Positions 48,777-58,472 of a stretch of 64,000 nt of DNA are shown here, piece after piece. The DNA comes from Halopseudomonas oceani (GTDB taxonomy: Bacteria; Pseudomonadota; Gammaproteobacteria; Pseudomonadales; Pseudomonadaceae): NCBI RefSeq assembly GCF_002903165.1, contig NZ_PPSK01000009.1:62001-126000 (forward strand), given 5' to 3'. A model generated the notes under the pieces. The model saw only the letters and a program-made list of their open reading frames with translations, had not been told where the DNA came from and searched no databases. Numbering within the stretch: the first letter of the stretch is position 1; the number at the start of each line of letters is the position of its first letter. The translations under genes and the position numbers were made by a program.

Positions 48777-50744
48777 TCAGCCTCCGATGACGCCGCCGTC
48801 TTCCCGCCTGATCATCACTGTGGTGGAGCGGGGGCGGGTTATTCCATCGCTGGCCGGGTAACTGATGCCCGGGTGCTGCACGTTAACCCACAGGGTGCGG
48901 GCATCGGGCGTCCAGGTGATACCGGTGATCTCGGCGCCGCGCGGCCCGACAAGGAAGCGCCGTATTTCGCGGCTGACTGGGTCTGCGCAAAGCATCTGGT
49001 TACAGCCGATGTCGGCGGTATAGTGCGTGGTTTCATCGGCGTCGGTCAGAATCCACAGGCGACCGTCCGGGTCGAAGGCCATGCCGTCCGGCGATGAAAA
49101 CAAGTCACCCTCGATGTTGCCGATGCGATTGGCGGGAACACTGCCATCGCTTTTCTGGCGCTCTCCAGCCAGTACAAACAGATCCCATTCAAACTCGGTT
49201 GCCCATGGATCGGCTCCGGCTTCGCGCCAGCGCAGGATCTGGCCGTGGACGTTTTCCTCGCGGGGGTTGGCCGCATCGGTTGGATCGGTTTTACCGCGCT
49301 CGGTGTTGTTGGTCAGGCTGACATACATTTCGCGCGTTTGCGGATGGGCGGCGACCCACTCCGGCCGGTCCATCGGGGTCGCGCCTATCGCATCGGCCGC
49401 GCCACGGGCGTTCAGCAGTACGGCATGCTGGTCAGCAAAGCCATTCTCTGGTGTCAGCCCCGGCGCGCCCCAGCGCAAAGGCAACCACTCGCCACGGCCG
49501 TCAGCATCAAAGCGGGCGGCGTACAGAGTGCCACTGTCTAGCAGATCGCGGTTGCGGTCGATGTCGCCCGCTTTATAAGGCTGCTCGGGGAGGAACTTGT
49601 AAACGTACTCACCGCGCGCATCATCACCGGAATAGACCGCCATATGACCACGCTCGTCGACGACGCAGGTGGCGCACTCACGGCCCAGGCGTCCCATTGC
49701 TGTGCGCTTGCGTGGCTTGTCGTTGGGGTTGAACGGATCGACTTCTACCACCCAGCCAAAGCGGTTTGGCTCATTGACGTGCCCCTGATACGGGCGATCT
49801 GCGCCCGGTGTGGCGTTAAAGCGCGGGTCCACTGATTCCCATGCGTAGTACCGGCTGCTGCCACTCAGGCCGATACCGTAGCGTTTGTGGGTCGATCGGG
49901 TGTTGTAGTCCGCCTCGTCGCGGTTCACAAAGTAGTTGTGAAAGTTCTCTTCGCAGGCCAGATAGGTTTGCCACGGGGTGGCGCCCATCGAACAGTTGTT
50001 GATGGTCCCTAGTACCTCCAGCCCTGATGGATCGCTCTCTGTGCGCATTGCCGTATGACCGGCAAGGGGGCCGCTGATAGTCATCGGAGTGGTGGCGGTA
50101 ATGCGCCGGTTGAATTTCGAATCTGCGACCCGCTGCCACTGGCCGCTGGCGTCGCGGCGGATCTCGATAATGCTCAGGCCGTGGGCAGCCATCTCCTTGT
50201 ACACCTGCTCGGCCGGGCGGTCTCGGCTATTGTCCTCTCGCTGTGTGAACTGCATGCCGTTGGGGTGCAGGGTTGGGTTGACGTACTCGTGATTAACGAC
50301 CAGCAGGCCATGCTCGTTGGGCTGGTCGGCAAAGGGAAAGTAATGCATGCCGTCGTTGTTGTCGCCAGCCTGCATCAACTGATCCTCCCAGCTGTCGCTG
50401 GCGTCACTCCGCCAGGCTGGAGCGCCCGGCAGTACGGCGTCACCCCAACTGAAGAAGGGCGTGGCGCGATAGCCGGACGGGACAATTACACTATCAAATG
50501 AGCTTGAGGTTTGTGCTGCAACGCTTTGAAATCCAAGTAAAGAGTTACGTATTTCTTTCTGCTCAGAGGTGCAGGCGCTGAGCAGCGACGGTAGCAGGCT
50601 GGCCAATGACGCAGCGCCTATTCCTTTGAGCAGGGTGCGCCTGTTGACCGCAACGCTGGCGAGATCGGCTGCCCGGCTGGGGTTGATGCGTTGGTCGTCG
50701 ACCGCTTCCAATTGACGGTGAAACTCGGGGTTTTGCCAGCTCAT
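48777..50744 (-). CDS. PhoX-family (DUF839) alkaline phosphatase-like lipoprotein, Tat exported
   Basis: A 655-residue protein. The twin-arginine motif is NRRTLLKG (R35, R36) followed by a hydrophobic stretch and a lipobox ending at C58 (LPSLLSAC), so it is predicted to be folded in the cytoplasm, exported by Tat and lipid-anchored. The body is a beta-propeller with PhoX traits: LVVNHEYVNPTLHP, NCSMGATPWQTYLACEENFHNY, VDPFNPNDKPRKRTAMGRLG and WILTDADE. PhoX enzymes hydrolyse phosphate esters with Ca2+ and Fe3+. It is the last gene of the TonB/phytase operon, eight bases after tonB, so it likely works on organic phosphate. Confidence 0.9.
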   Translation of the reverse strand: MSWQNPEFHRQLEAVDDQRINPSRAADLASVAVNRRTLLKGIGAASLASLLPSLLSACTSEQKEIRNSLLGFQSVAAQTSSSFDSVIVPSGYRATPFFSWGDAVLPGAPAWRSDASDSWEDQLMQAGDNNDGMHYFPFADQPNEHGLLVVNHEYVNPTLHPNGMQFTQREDNSRDRPAEQVYKEMAAHGLSIIEIRRDASGQWQRVADSKFNRRITATTPMTISGPLAGHTAMRTESDPSGLEVLGTINNCSMGATPWQTYLACEENFHNYFVNRDEADYNTRSTHKRYGIGLSGSSRYYAWESVDPRFNATPGADRPYQGHVNEPNRFGWVVEVDPFNPNDKPRKRTAMGRLGRECATCVVDERGHMAVYSGDDARGEYVYKFLPEQPYKAGDIDRNRDLLDSGTLYAARFDADGRGEWLPLRWGAPGLTPENGFADQHAVLLNARGAADAIGATPMDRPEWVAAHPQTREMYVSLTNNTERGKTDPTDAANPREENVHGQILRWREAGADPWATEFEWDLFVLAGERQKSDGSVPANRIGNIEGDLFSSPDGMAFDPDGRLWILTDADETTHYTADIGCNQMLCADPVSREIRRFLVGPRGAEITGITWTPDARTLWVNVQHPGISYPASDGITRPRSTTVMIRREDGGVIGG

Positions 50745-50751
50745 ATTTGAC

Positions 50752-51555
50752 TCACTGTGACAGGCGGTAGCGGAAGGTGTTGCGCACCCCGGTAACCGCT
50801 ACAGGCTGGCCATTGACCAGCCTTGGTTGATAGATGAAATCCTTGGCAGCAGCAAGCGAAGGCCGAGCGAACAGCGGGTTGTCGCATGCCCCGCTGACCA
50901 GTCGCGGGTTGTCGACGCGGCCGTTGGCGTTGACGTCGTATTCAACGGTGCAGTCGCCTTCCAGCCGCTGGGTTAGTGCACGTCTGGGGTAGTCCGGCTC
51001 GGGCTTGCTTAACGGCAGATATTGGCGTTGCGCTGCGGCGCGTTCGGCGGCCGCTGCGGCTGCAGCATCTGCGGCTGCCTGTTGGCGCGCAAGCTCATCC
51101 AGCCGCTGCTGTTCAGCAGCAGCTTGGGCGGCGAGCCTCTGCTGTTCGGCGCGCTCCTGTTCCCGTTCAAGGGCTTCGCGGCGCTGCTGTTGTTCGCGCT
51201 CCTGTCGCTCGGCCAGGCGCTTGCGAGCGATGGCTGCCTCGTCGACCACCGGCTTGGGTGGCGGCGCCTCTACAACTGGCGTCGGTGGTTCCGGTGCCGG
51301 CGGGGAGGGCGCTGTAACCGGGGCGACGGTTGGTTCAGGGGCGGGCACCGGCAACGTCACCAACTGCGTTCGTATGCTGGTTTGTTCTGCAGGTACCGGC
51401 GAGCGGGTTGGTTCCCAGCCGGCCCACAACAGTCCCGCGACGGCAGCGTGCAGCGCCAGCGTCGTCAGCAGTGGTGCTGCAATGCCGCGGTTTGACTCGC
51501 TCGGTACCGAACTGCGTTCCTGCAGCAGCATGAGGGGTGGAGTTGCTGCGCTCAT
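50752..51555 (-). CDS. tonB: TonB-family energy transducer of the phytase/receptor operon
   Basis: A 267-residue protein. One membrane helix near residues 27-46 (PLLTTLALHAAVAGLLWAGW), a Pro-rich periplasmic stretch (about 75-105), a charged Arg/Gln/Glu/Ala helix (about 105-180), and a C-terminal TonB domain (LSKPEPDYPRRALTQRLEGD, then VSGACDNPLFARPSLAAAKD and YQPRLVNGQPV). It spans the periplasm to energise the receptor encoded in the same operon. It overlaps exbD by four bases (ATGA). Confidence 0.92.
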   Translation of the reverse strand: MSAATPPLMLLQERSSVPSESNRGIAAPLLTTLALHAAVAGLLWAGWEPTRSPVPAEQTSIRTQLVTLPVPAPEPTVAPVTAPSPPAPEPPTPVVEAPPPKPVVDEAAIARKRLAERQEREQQQRREALEREQERAEQQRLAAQAAAEQQRLDELARQQAAADAAAAAAAERAAAQRQYLPLSKPEPDYPRRALTQRLEGDCTVEYDVNANGRVDNPRLVSGACDNPLFARPSLAAAKDFIYQPRLVNGQPVAVTGVRNTFRYRLSQ

Positions 51556-51998
51556 GGGGCTTCCGTAATCAGACCTAGTTGGCTGATGCCTGCCTGTTGT
51601 AGCGCGGCCATGCCTGCGACCACGACTCCGTACCCCGCACCCGCGTCGGCACGGATGAATACCTGAGTGTCCGGCTGGGCTTGGATTGCGGCGCTCAGTT
51701 CGCGGGTAAGATCTTCCAGGCTGGCGCTGCTGTGCTGGTAGTCGTCGGTCCGCACGCTCTCGCCCATGTTCCAGTGGTAACCGCCCTCGGCATCAATGGA
51801 CAGGGTGACGACGGACGACGGGTTTTCCGGCTCCAGTGCTTCGGCGGCGACCTTGGGTAGTTCGATCTGTACGCCTTGGGTCATCATTGGTGCGGTGACC
51901 ATGAAGATCACCAGCAATACCAGCATGACGTCGATATACGGCACCACATTCATTTCAGCTTTGGGCTTGCGCTTGATTCGGCCTGCTCGCATTTCCAT
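51552..51998 (-). CDS. exbD: Biopolymer transport protein ExbD
   Basis: A 148-residue protein with one N-terminal membrane helix (VVPYIDVMLVLLVIFMVTAP, about 18-38) that carries the conserved proton-path aspartate in PYIDVML. The periplasmic domain ends in the typical VFIRADAGAGYGVVVAGMAALQQAGI. With ExbB it forms the motor that powers TonB. Six bases separate it from exbB; it overlaps tonB. Confidence 0.94.
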   Translation of the reverse strand: MEMRAGRIKRKPKAEMNVVPYIDVMLVLLVIFMVTAPMMTQGVQIELPKVAAEALEPENPSSVVTLSIDAEGGYHWNMGESVRTDDYQHSSASLEDLTRELSAAIQAQPDTQVFIRADAGAGYGVVVAGMAALQQAGISQLGLITEAP

Positions 51999-52004
51999 GG
52001 CTGC

Positions 52005-52682
<678 letters not shown>

Positions 52683-52740
52683 ATTTACCTCACTGCCGGC
52701 CCCGTGAGGCCGGTCTTGTCGTGCTGATGAAAGAAAAGGT

Positions 52741-54678
52741 TCAGGGCAGTTGCAGCAGGTCGGCGATGGGCTGCCAGGGCACCAGCTTGAAGTTCTGATT
52801 GCCCTCGGGCAGGCGCTTGCGACCGTCCTGGACCACCAGCAGCCCGCCGGGCCAGGCGGCGCCGAAGTCGGCCGAGCTGACTTCCAGGCCGTCGGTTTCC
52901 GAGACGCCGTCAATGCCGGAGAGTGCATTCAGGCCAATGCGGAAGGCGCCGTGCGCGCGGTAGGGCGGCAAGGCGTCCAGCACTACGTAGCTGTCGTTGC
53001 CTTGGCTGGAGACGATCAGGTACGGCTTCTGTGAGTGCTGGTAGATCGCCATGCCTTCGACGTCGTCGTGCAGCAGATCGCCGACGCTGATCACCGAGGT
53101 CAACTCTGTGGGCTGACCTTCAGCGGCAGACAGCGTCCAGATACCGACGGCTTCCTCACCGATGAACAACTGCTGGCGGGCGTCGTCGGCAACACAGCCT
53201 TCGGGCTGGGTGTCGGTGCGGAACTGGCGAACTGCGCTGGCGCTGACCTTACCGTCGCTGCCATCCAGGCGGTACTGAATGAAACGGCCGTCCTTGTCGT
53301 TGGGAATGGCGTAGACCGTGCCGTCCGGGCTTTGGCTCATGCACAGGCCGTAGATGTCAGTGAGGTCAGTGGCGATATCGCCCAGCCCGCTGACCTGACC
53401 GCTGGCCGGGTCAATGGCGAACAGTTCCAGACTGTGGCGGTCGCGATTGCTGGCCACGGCCAGATCAATCTGCCGGTCGCCAAGGGTGAAACCTTTGCGG
53501 ATATCGACATTATTGATGCGTCCGACCGGCAGATATTGCAGCTCACGCCCCTGCAGATCGTAGACGCCAAGCCCGCCGCGTTTGTCCGTGCCGAGTACGC
53601 GTGCCAGTTCGGGGATGCTTGGGTGGGGCCAAATGGCTGGATCATCTGCCGCGTCGCCACCGTGTGGTACTGGCGCTGTTTGTGCGGTGGCAAAAACCTC
53701 GGGCAATGTTGGCGCGTTGAGCAGGCTGCTGCCAGCATCCAGCTCGGTCAGCAGCTGTTGACCGCTGTCGTCGATGATCAGCACCTGCAGGGCATCACCC
53801 TGAGCGCGCACGGACAGCTGCTCGGGCTTGCGTCCCTCGTTCAACGGCCAGCTCTGGTGTTGCCATTGTTCGTCCTGCCAACGGTAACGATGCAGGCTGT
53901 TGCTGCCGGTATCCAGCGCAAGCAGGCCGTCAGCAGTGCTGGCAAGCCCCTCTGGGCCTTCGGGCAACGAGCCCCAGGGCTGATTCAGGTCGACGATGCT
54001 TCGGTTGCTGTCGGTTTCCGGGCGCGGGTCGTAGCGCCAGATGCCGATCTCCTCCTCGCTGACGAACAGCGCGTTCAGCTCAGCGTTAACCGTGCAGGAC
54101 TTGGCGCCGACCGGTAGGTGCAGGGTGCGTACCAGGCGGGATTGGGTGCCTTGTTCACCGACCAGCCATTGCTGGCCGAGGCCCTCCTCGCCAATCAAAA
54201 ACAGATAATCGTGGTGGCTTTGATCCTGATAGAAACACAGGTCTTCCAGCGGGTAGCCGGTGCTCGGCAGGTATTCCGGCGCGATGGCAGCGTTATCCGC
54301 GTTCCAGCGCAGGATAACCGGTTGATCGCGCTGCAGGTCATGGCTGGCGGCGATCAGGCCGCTACGGCCTTGATGTACCGCCAGCGTGTCGTAGTAGCCG
54401 GGCAGGGCAGCGGAAACCGACTGCTCGCTGGCATCCAGGCGCTGGATACCGTGCTGGTTGATCACCAGGCTGCCGGCCTGCTCGCCGGGCAGCATGCGCT
54501 GGGCGCTGATGCCGCTGGCGTTGCGGATCTGAATGGTCAGCTCACTGCGGCTGACGTCGGTGGCAGCCGCGGGTTGCGCGGCGCCTTGGGTGGTGTCCTG
54601 TTCGTTGCAGGCGCTCAGCAGCAGGCTGCTGCCGAGCACTGCGATCAGGGAGATGACTGGACGCATGGTGTATCTCAT
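52741..54678 (-). CDS. Beta-propeller phytase, lipoprotein, double-domain size
   Basis: A protein of about 645 residues. It has a lipoprotein signal (PVISLIAVLGSSLLLSAC). The C-terminal half is a beta-propeller phytase: DDPAIWPHP, LGTDKRGGLGVYDLQGRELQ, INNVDIRKGF, QPEGCVADDARQQLFIGEEA and SSQGNDSYVV hold the acidic and Arg/Lys residues that bind Ca2+ and phosphate. The N-terminal half is a second, more diverged propeller (LEDLCFYQ, LFVSEEEIGIWRYDPRPE). Such enzymes release phosphate from inositol hexakisphosphate. Start at 54678 or the in-frame ATG at 54666. It follows the receptor gene by 46 bases and precedes exbB by 58. Confidence 0.9.
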   Translation of the reverse strand: MRYTMRPVISLIAVLGSSLLLSACNEQDTTQGAAQPAAATDVSRSELTIQIRNASGISAQRMLPGEQAGSLVINQHGIQRLDASEQSVSAALPGYYDTLAVHQGRSGLIAASHDLQRDQPVILRWNADNAAIAPEYLPSTGYPLEDLCFYQDQSHHDYLFLIGEEGLGQQWLVGEQGTQSRLVRTLHLPVGAKSCTVNAELNALFVSEEEIGIWRYDPRPETDSNRSIVDLNQPWGSLPEGPEGLASTADGLLALDTGSNSLHRYRWQDEQWQHQSWPLNEGRKPEQLSVRAQGDALQVLIIDDSGQQLLTELDAGSSLLNAPTLPEVFATAQTAPVPHGGDAADDPAIWPHPSIPELARVLGTDKRGGLGVYDLQGRELQYLPVGRINNVDIRKGFTLGDRQIDLAVASNRDRHSLELFAIDPASGQVSGLGDIATDLTDIYGLCMSQSPDGTVYAIPNDKDGRFIQYRLDGSDGKVSASAVRQFRTDTQPEGCVADDARQQLFIGEEAVGIWTLSAAEGQPTELTSVISVGDLLHDDVEGMAIYQHSQKPYLIVSSQGNDSYVVLDALPPYRAHGAFRIGLNALSGIDGVSETDGLEVSSADFGAAWPGGLLVVQDGRKRLPEGNQNFKLVPWQPIADLLQLP

Positions 54679-54724
54679 TGATGTCGATAGGGGCGGCGGG
54701 GCTCTGGGCTCCCGCCGCATTCGC

Positions 54725-57235
54725 TCAGAAGTGGGTGAGGGTCAGGCCGACCTTGTAGGTCGGGCCGTACTCTTCGTACTGGGCGTTGTAGCGGCGTGAG
54801 CCGGTATAGACGTAGTAGCTCTCGTCGGTGATGTTCTGCGCGGCCATGAACACCTGCAGGTTGTCGGTCAGGAAGTAGCTGGCCGACAGATCGACGAACA
54901 ACTGGTCGTCAACGCGGTAGTCGTAGCGCTTGTCCAGCACGTCGCCAACCTCGTCGAGGTAGTCCGACTTGTAGTTGGCGGAGATGCGCAGGCTCAGTTT
55001 GTCGTTTTCCCAGCCGAGTGTGAGGTTGCCGGTCAGATCGGACTGGCCCGGCAGATCGATGCTGCGCGACTGCATGCGGCCGGTATCTGCGTTGTACTGC
55101 TCGATATCGGCGTCCGAACGGCTGAGGGTGGTATTGGCGTTGACCAGCAGGCCGTTCCAGGGCGAGGGCAGCCAGCTGAACTTCTGCGCATAGGCCAGTT
55201 CCAGACCGTATACGGTGGCGCTGTCGCCGTTGACCGAGGTAATGGCTTCGTCGAATGCCGCGTATTGGCCGGTGCCGGCAACGTCAGCGGTGTAGACGAA
55301 ATTTTCGATGTCCTTTTAGAACAGGAAGGCAGACACCGCACCGGCGCGGCCCATGTAGTGTTCGATGCCGAAATCGAGGTTGCTGGACTCCAGTGGCTTC
55401 AGGTCGGGGTTACCGAACTCGGCGTCGTCGCCATCGACCACAAAGCCCGGGAACAGCTGGCCGAAGGTCGGGCGAACCACGCTGTTGGTCCAGCTGGCGC
55501 GCAGCTGACTGTTCGCGCCGAGTTGATAGATGGCGTGCAGGCCCGGCAGCCAGTGGTGATAGTCGTTGCGGGAGTTGACCGCTTCGAAGTTGCCGTCATT
55601 GAGGCCGGTGCCTTCCGACTTCAGGCGCGTACCTTCGTAGCGCAGGCCGGCGATGATGCGCAGATCGTCGATGTCGACGGTGTTCATCAGGTAGGCGGCG
55701 TTGATGTTTTCCTGAATGCTGAAGTCGTTGATACGTGACTGTTCTTCATCGTAGAAATCGGCCGGGTTGAGGCCACTGATCAGCCGCTCAAGCGCACTGG
55801 CAGAGATGCGCGGACCCAGGTTGGTGCGGCCGTTGGTAAACTGGCCGAGGCTCAGCTCAGCGTCGGTAAAGCCGTAATCGCCGAAGTCTTCATAGGCCCA
55901 AACCTCGAGATCGTTGTCTTTGGTGCGGGTACTGAACTTAGCGCCAAACTGCAGCTGCGACGGCAGGTCTGCCATGAACCAGTCGCGGGTCAGATCCACG
56001 CGAATGTTCTGTTCGGTGTCGGTGGTCAGCTGCTTTTCGCGCTCGACTTCGGTCAGGGTGAAATTGCTGGGGTCGTAGAATGCGCTGTCGATGATCAGAT
56101 TGGGCTGCTTGCTGTCGTTGTAACCGGCCGCGGTGAAGTCATCGTTACCTTCGAACTTGGCACCCGGTGTGTGCAGCGGGCTGTCTTCTTCGGCCTCGCT
56201 GTAGCCATACTGCGCCGCGACTTTCCAGTCGCCGAGCTGACGCTCGCCGCCAATCACCAGGCTTTTGATCTCCTGGGTTTCTTCGCGATCCTTGATTTCG
56301 CGCGTACCTTCGGCATCGCCACCCTCGCCGGGTAGTTGGGCGTCGGCAAACTCGATCACGTTGGCCTGGCGTGTTTCTGTGTCCTTGAAGCGGCTGTACA
56401 GGGTGCGCAGGTACAACTCCGTGTCTTCGTCTGGTCGATAGTCAACGTTGAAGCCCAGGCCCGCGCGTTCGCGGCTGATGTCGTACCGACGCTCCTCCAG
56501 TTCCTCCAGACGTGCACCAGCCGGGTCGTTAAAGTCCCAGGCACCACCGGTTTCGACGTTGTCGGAACCAAAGCTGCGATCTTCCCAGCTTACGGCGGTA
56601 GCGATGGCGAGGTTGTCGATACCGTCACCGACGCTGAAGCGGTTGCTGAACGCGCCGGATACCTTGGGGCTGGTGTCGCCGGTGTTCTCGTCGTAGCTGG
56701 CTTCGGTCGACAGACTGTAGAACATGGCGTCGTGATCGAAACCGGACAGGCTTTCGACCTCGATGGTGCCGCCGAGGGAGTTGGCGTCCATATCCGGGGT
56801 CAGGGTCTTGACCACCGAAAGTGACTGAATCAGCTCGCTCGGCAAAACGTCCATCGCCACGGCGCGGCGATCGCTTTCCGGTGCAGGTACCAGCGTGCCG
56901 TTGATGGTTACGCTGTTGAGGTCGGCTCCCAGACCCCGAACGCGGACGAAGCGGCCTTCGCCCTGATCGCGCTCAACAGAGATGCCCGGAACGCGCTGCA
57001 GTGCCTCGGCGGTGTTCTCATCGGGGAGCTGACCGATGGCGTCGGCGTGTACCACGCTCTCGGTGTTGTTGGACATGCGTTGCTCCTGCAGCGCCTGCTC
57101 CATCTGTGCAGCCTGACCGATGATGGTCATGACTTCGGTGGTGGCCTGCGCCCAACTGGCAGAGCTGCCTGCGATGGCAAGCGCCAGCGTGCTGATACGA
57201 AAGCTTGTATGCAGGCGTGAAGTGCGGACAGACAT
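54725..57235 (-). pseudogene. TonB-dependent receptor interrupted by an in-frame stop
   Basis: An outer-membrane receptor gene of 836 codons plus stop, broken after codon 639 by TAA at 55316-55318. The N-terminus has a signal peptide (LALAIAGSSASWAQA) and a plug with LPDENTAEALQRVPGISVER and VRVRGLGADLNSVTINGTLV, typical of the TonB/Xanthomonas-Caulobacter receptor class. The barrel reads through codon 639 (AVSAFLF), then KDIENFVYTADVAGTGQYAA continues in the same frame to the C-terminal GLTLTHF, ending in the phenylalanine expected of barrel proteins. A tyrosine codon is expected at the stop. Without it the truncated barrel lacks about 197 residues and should not fold. AGGAGAGGAA precedes the start. 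First gene of the phytase/TonB operon, so polarity is possible. A sequencing error cannot be excluded. Confidence 0.9.
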
Positions 57236-57550
57236 GGGGTTCCTCTCCTGGCGAATGGGTTTCGTGTCCCGTTGGGAAGTGGAACTTAGGGAGGCGATGT
57301 GGCGTTTCTGTGACAGTCTTCGACGTCTGGTCGCGAAATGAGTCGAAACCGCTGCCTGTGCGCTGGGTTTTGAGCTGAATTGACCTCACAAGCCGCTCTG
57401 TAAGGCCCATTGCCCGGCGTCTGCAGGTTTAGTTCGGTGCTTTTGGATCGGTGCGGTGCAGGTACAGTGAGCCAATTTGACCCGTGCACTGACACGGAAC
57501 CGTCATCTTGCTTTGGTCTGCTGGCGCCATTGAATGCCCGCGAGGTTGAA
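57236..57550. other. Divergent control region upstream of the receptor operon
   Basis: A 315-base gap between the receptor gene (minus) and the GGDEF-like gene (plus). It holds candidate Pho boxes: CTGACAC-4-CCGTCAT at 57489-57506 (plus), and on the minus strand CTGTCAC (57310-57316) followed after four bases by the poor repeat ACGCCAC. No other gene is seen. Confidence 0.5.
57489..57506 (+). promoter_or_regulatory. Candidate Pho box
   Basis: CTGACAC, four bases (GGAA), CCGTCAT: two heptamers in the 7-4-7 spacing of a PhoB box, each one mismatch from CTGTCA(T/C). It is 44 bases before the GGDEF-like gene and about 255 bases upstream of the receptor start. Confidence 0.4.
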
Positions 57551-58468
57551 ATGAACTCGATGTTTTTCCTGCACCGGATCAAATGGCTAGGCTTGCTGCT
57601 GCTCGCCAATGCAGGGTTGATGCTGTATCTCAGCCTGGGTGAGCTGAAGCCGGTCAGTATCTGGGCCTGGACTGATATCACCGGCGAAGGCAGCTCGGCG
57701 CTGCTTGTGCTGGCGTGGACTGCGCTGATGTTGAAAGGGCGGCCAGCAGGTCGGGTGACCAATCTGCTGTTCGTCGGTCTAGCCTGCCTGTTTCTATCAC
57801 TGTGGATGGACACATTGGACGAGTTTGTCGCCCTGCCAGAGGCGGTTATGTGGGACCACTGGCTGGAATCTGCGCCGATGCCGGTCGGGTTTGTGCTGTT
57901 GACGGTCGGGATATACCACTGGCATCGAGAACAGCTGGCGATCAACGCGCAGATGGTCAACCGCGAGCGCCACTTCAGGGAACATCGGCAGTTCGACAAG
58001 CTGACACCGCTGGCGGATGCCGGGTACCTGCGCAGTCAGCTGGCGCTGGCACTGCCGCAAGCTGAGTCATCGCAGCAGCCGCTGTCGCTGTTGACGATAG
58101 ATCTGGATGACTTTCATCAGGTCAATGAGCGCTATGGCCATCAGGAGGGGGATCGGGTGCTGCAACTGGTCTGTCAGCTGCTACTCATGAGTCTGCGTCG
58201 TCATGATCTGCTCTGTCGTCTGGCTGGCGACCGCTTTGCCCTGCTGCTGCCCAATACGCTGGAGGAGCAGGCGCAGACCATCGCCCGTGAGATCAGTGCG
58301 TCGATCGCACATCTGGCGTGCAGAAGCGCGCAGCAGGGGGAGCGGATCCTGCTGCGGGCAACCGTGGTGGCGGTGATGGCGCGTCAGGACGATGTGGATT
58401 CGTTGCTGCAGCGCAGTAATCTGGCGATGGCGCACGCCAAACAGGCGCTGCAGTTAAAGCGAGCCTGA
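57551..58468 (+). CDS. Degenerate GGDEF-domain membrane protein
   Basis: A 305-residue protein with three to four hydrophobic helices (about 9-28, 48-62, 70-88, 110-125), then a GGDEF-like domain (about 145-300). The metal-site segment TIDLDDFHQVNERYGHQEGD is kept, but the active-site motif is AGDRF (225-229) where GG(D/E)EF is needed, so cyclase activity is unlikely. The inhibitory I-site R216-D219 is kept, which suggests a c-di-GMP receptor role. ATG at 57551 follows GAGG; the AraC gene starts four bases after the stop. Divergent from the phytase/TonB operon. Confidence 0.82.
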   Translation: MNSMFFLHRIKWLGLLLLANAGLMLYLSLGELKPVSIWAWTDITGEGSSALLVLAWTALMLKGRPAGRVTNLLFVGLACLFLSLWMDTLDEFVALPEAVMWDHWLESAPMPVGFVLLTVGIYHWHREQLAINAQMVNRERHFREHRQFDKLTPLADAGYLRSQLALALPQAESSQQPLSLLTIDLDDFHQVNERYGHQEGDRVLQLVCQLLLMSLRRHDLLCRLAGDRFALLLPNTLEEQAQTIAREISASIAHLACRSAQQGERILLRATVVAVMARQDDVDSLLQRSNLAMAHAKQALQLKRA

Positions 58469-58472
58469 TCGC

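Noticed and set aside
53035-54681. Long plus-strand frames over the phytase gene
   Set aside because: The minus-strand frame has a lipoprotein signal and clear phytase motifs; the plus-strand translations do not resemble any family.
54725-55315. Receptor break explained by a frameshift or by two separate genes
   Set aside because: The downstream part continues in the same frame immediately after the stop, codon by codon, and its first methionine lies deep inside the barrel with no ribosome site.
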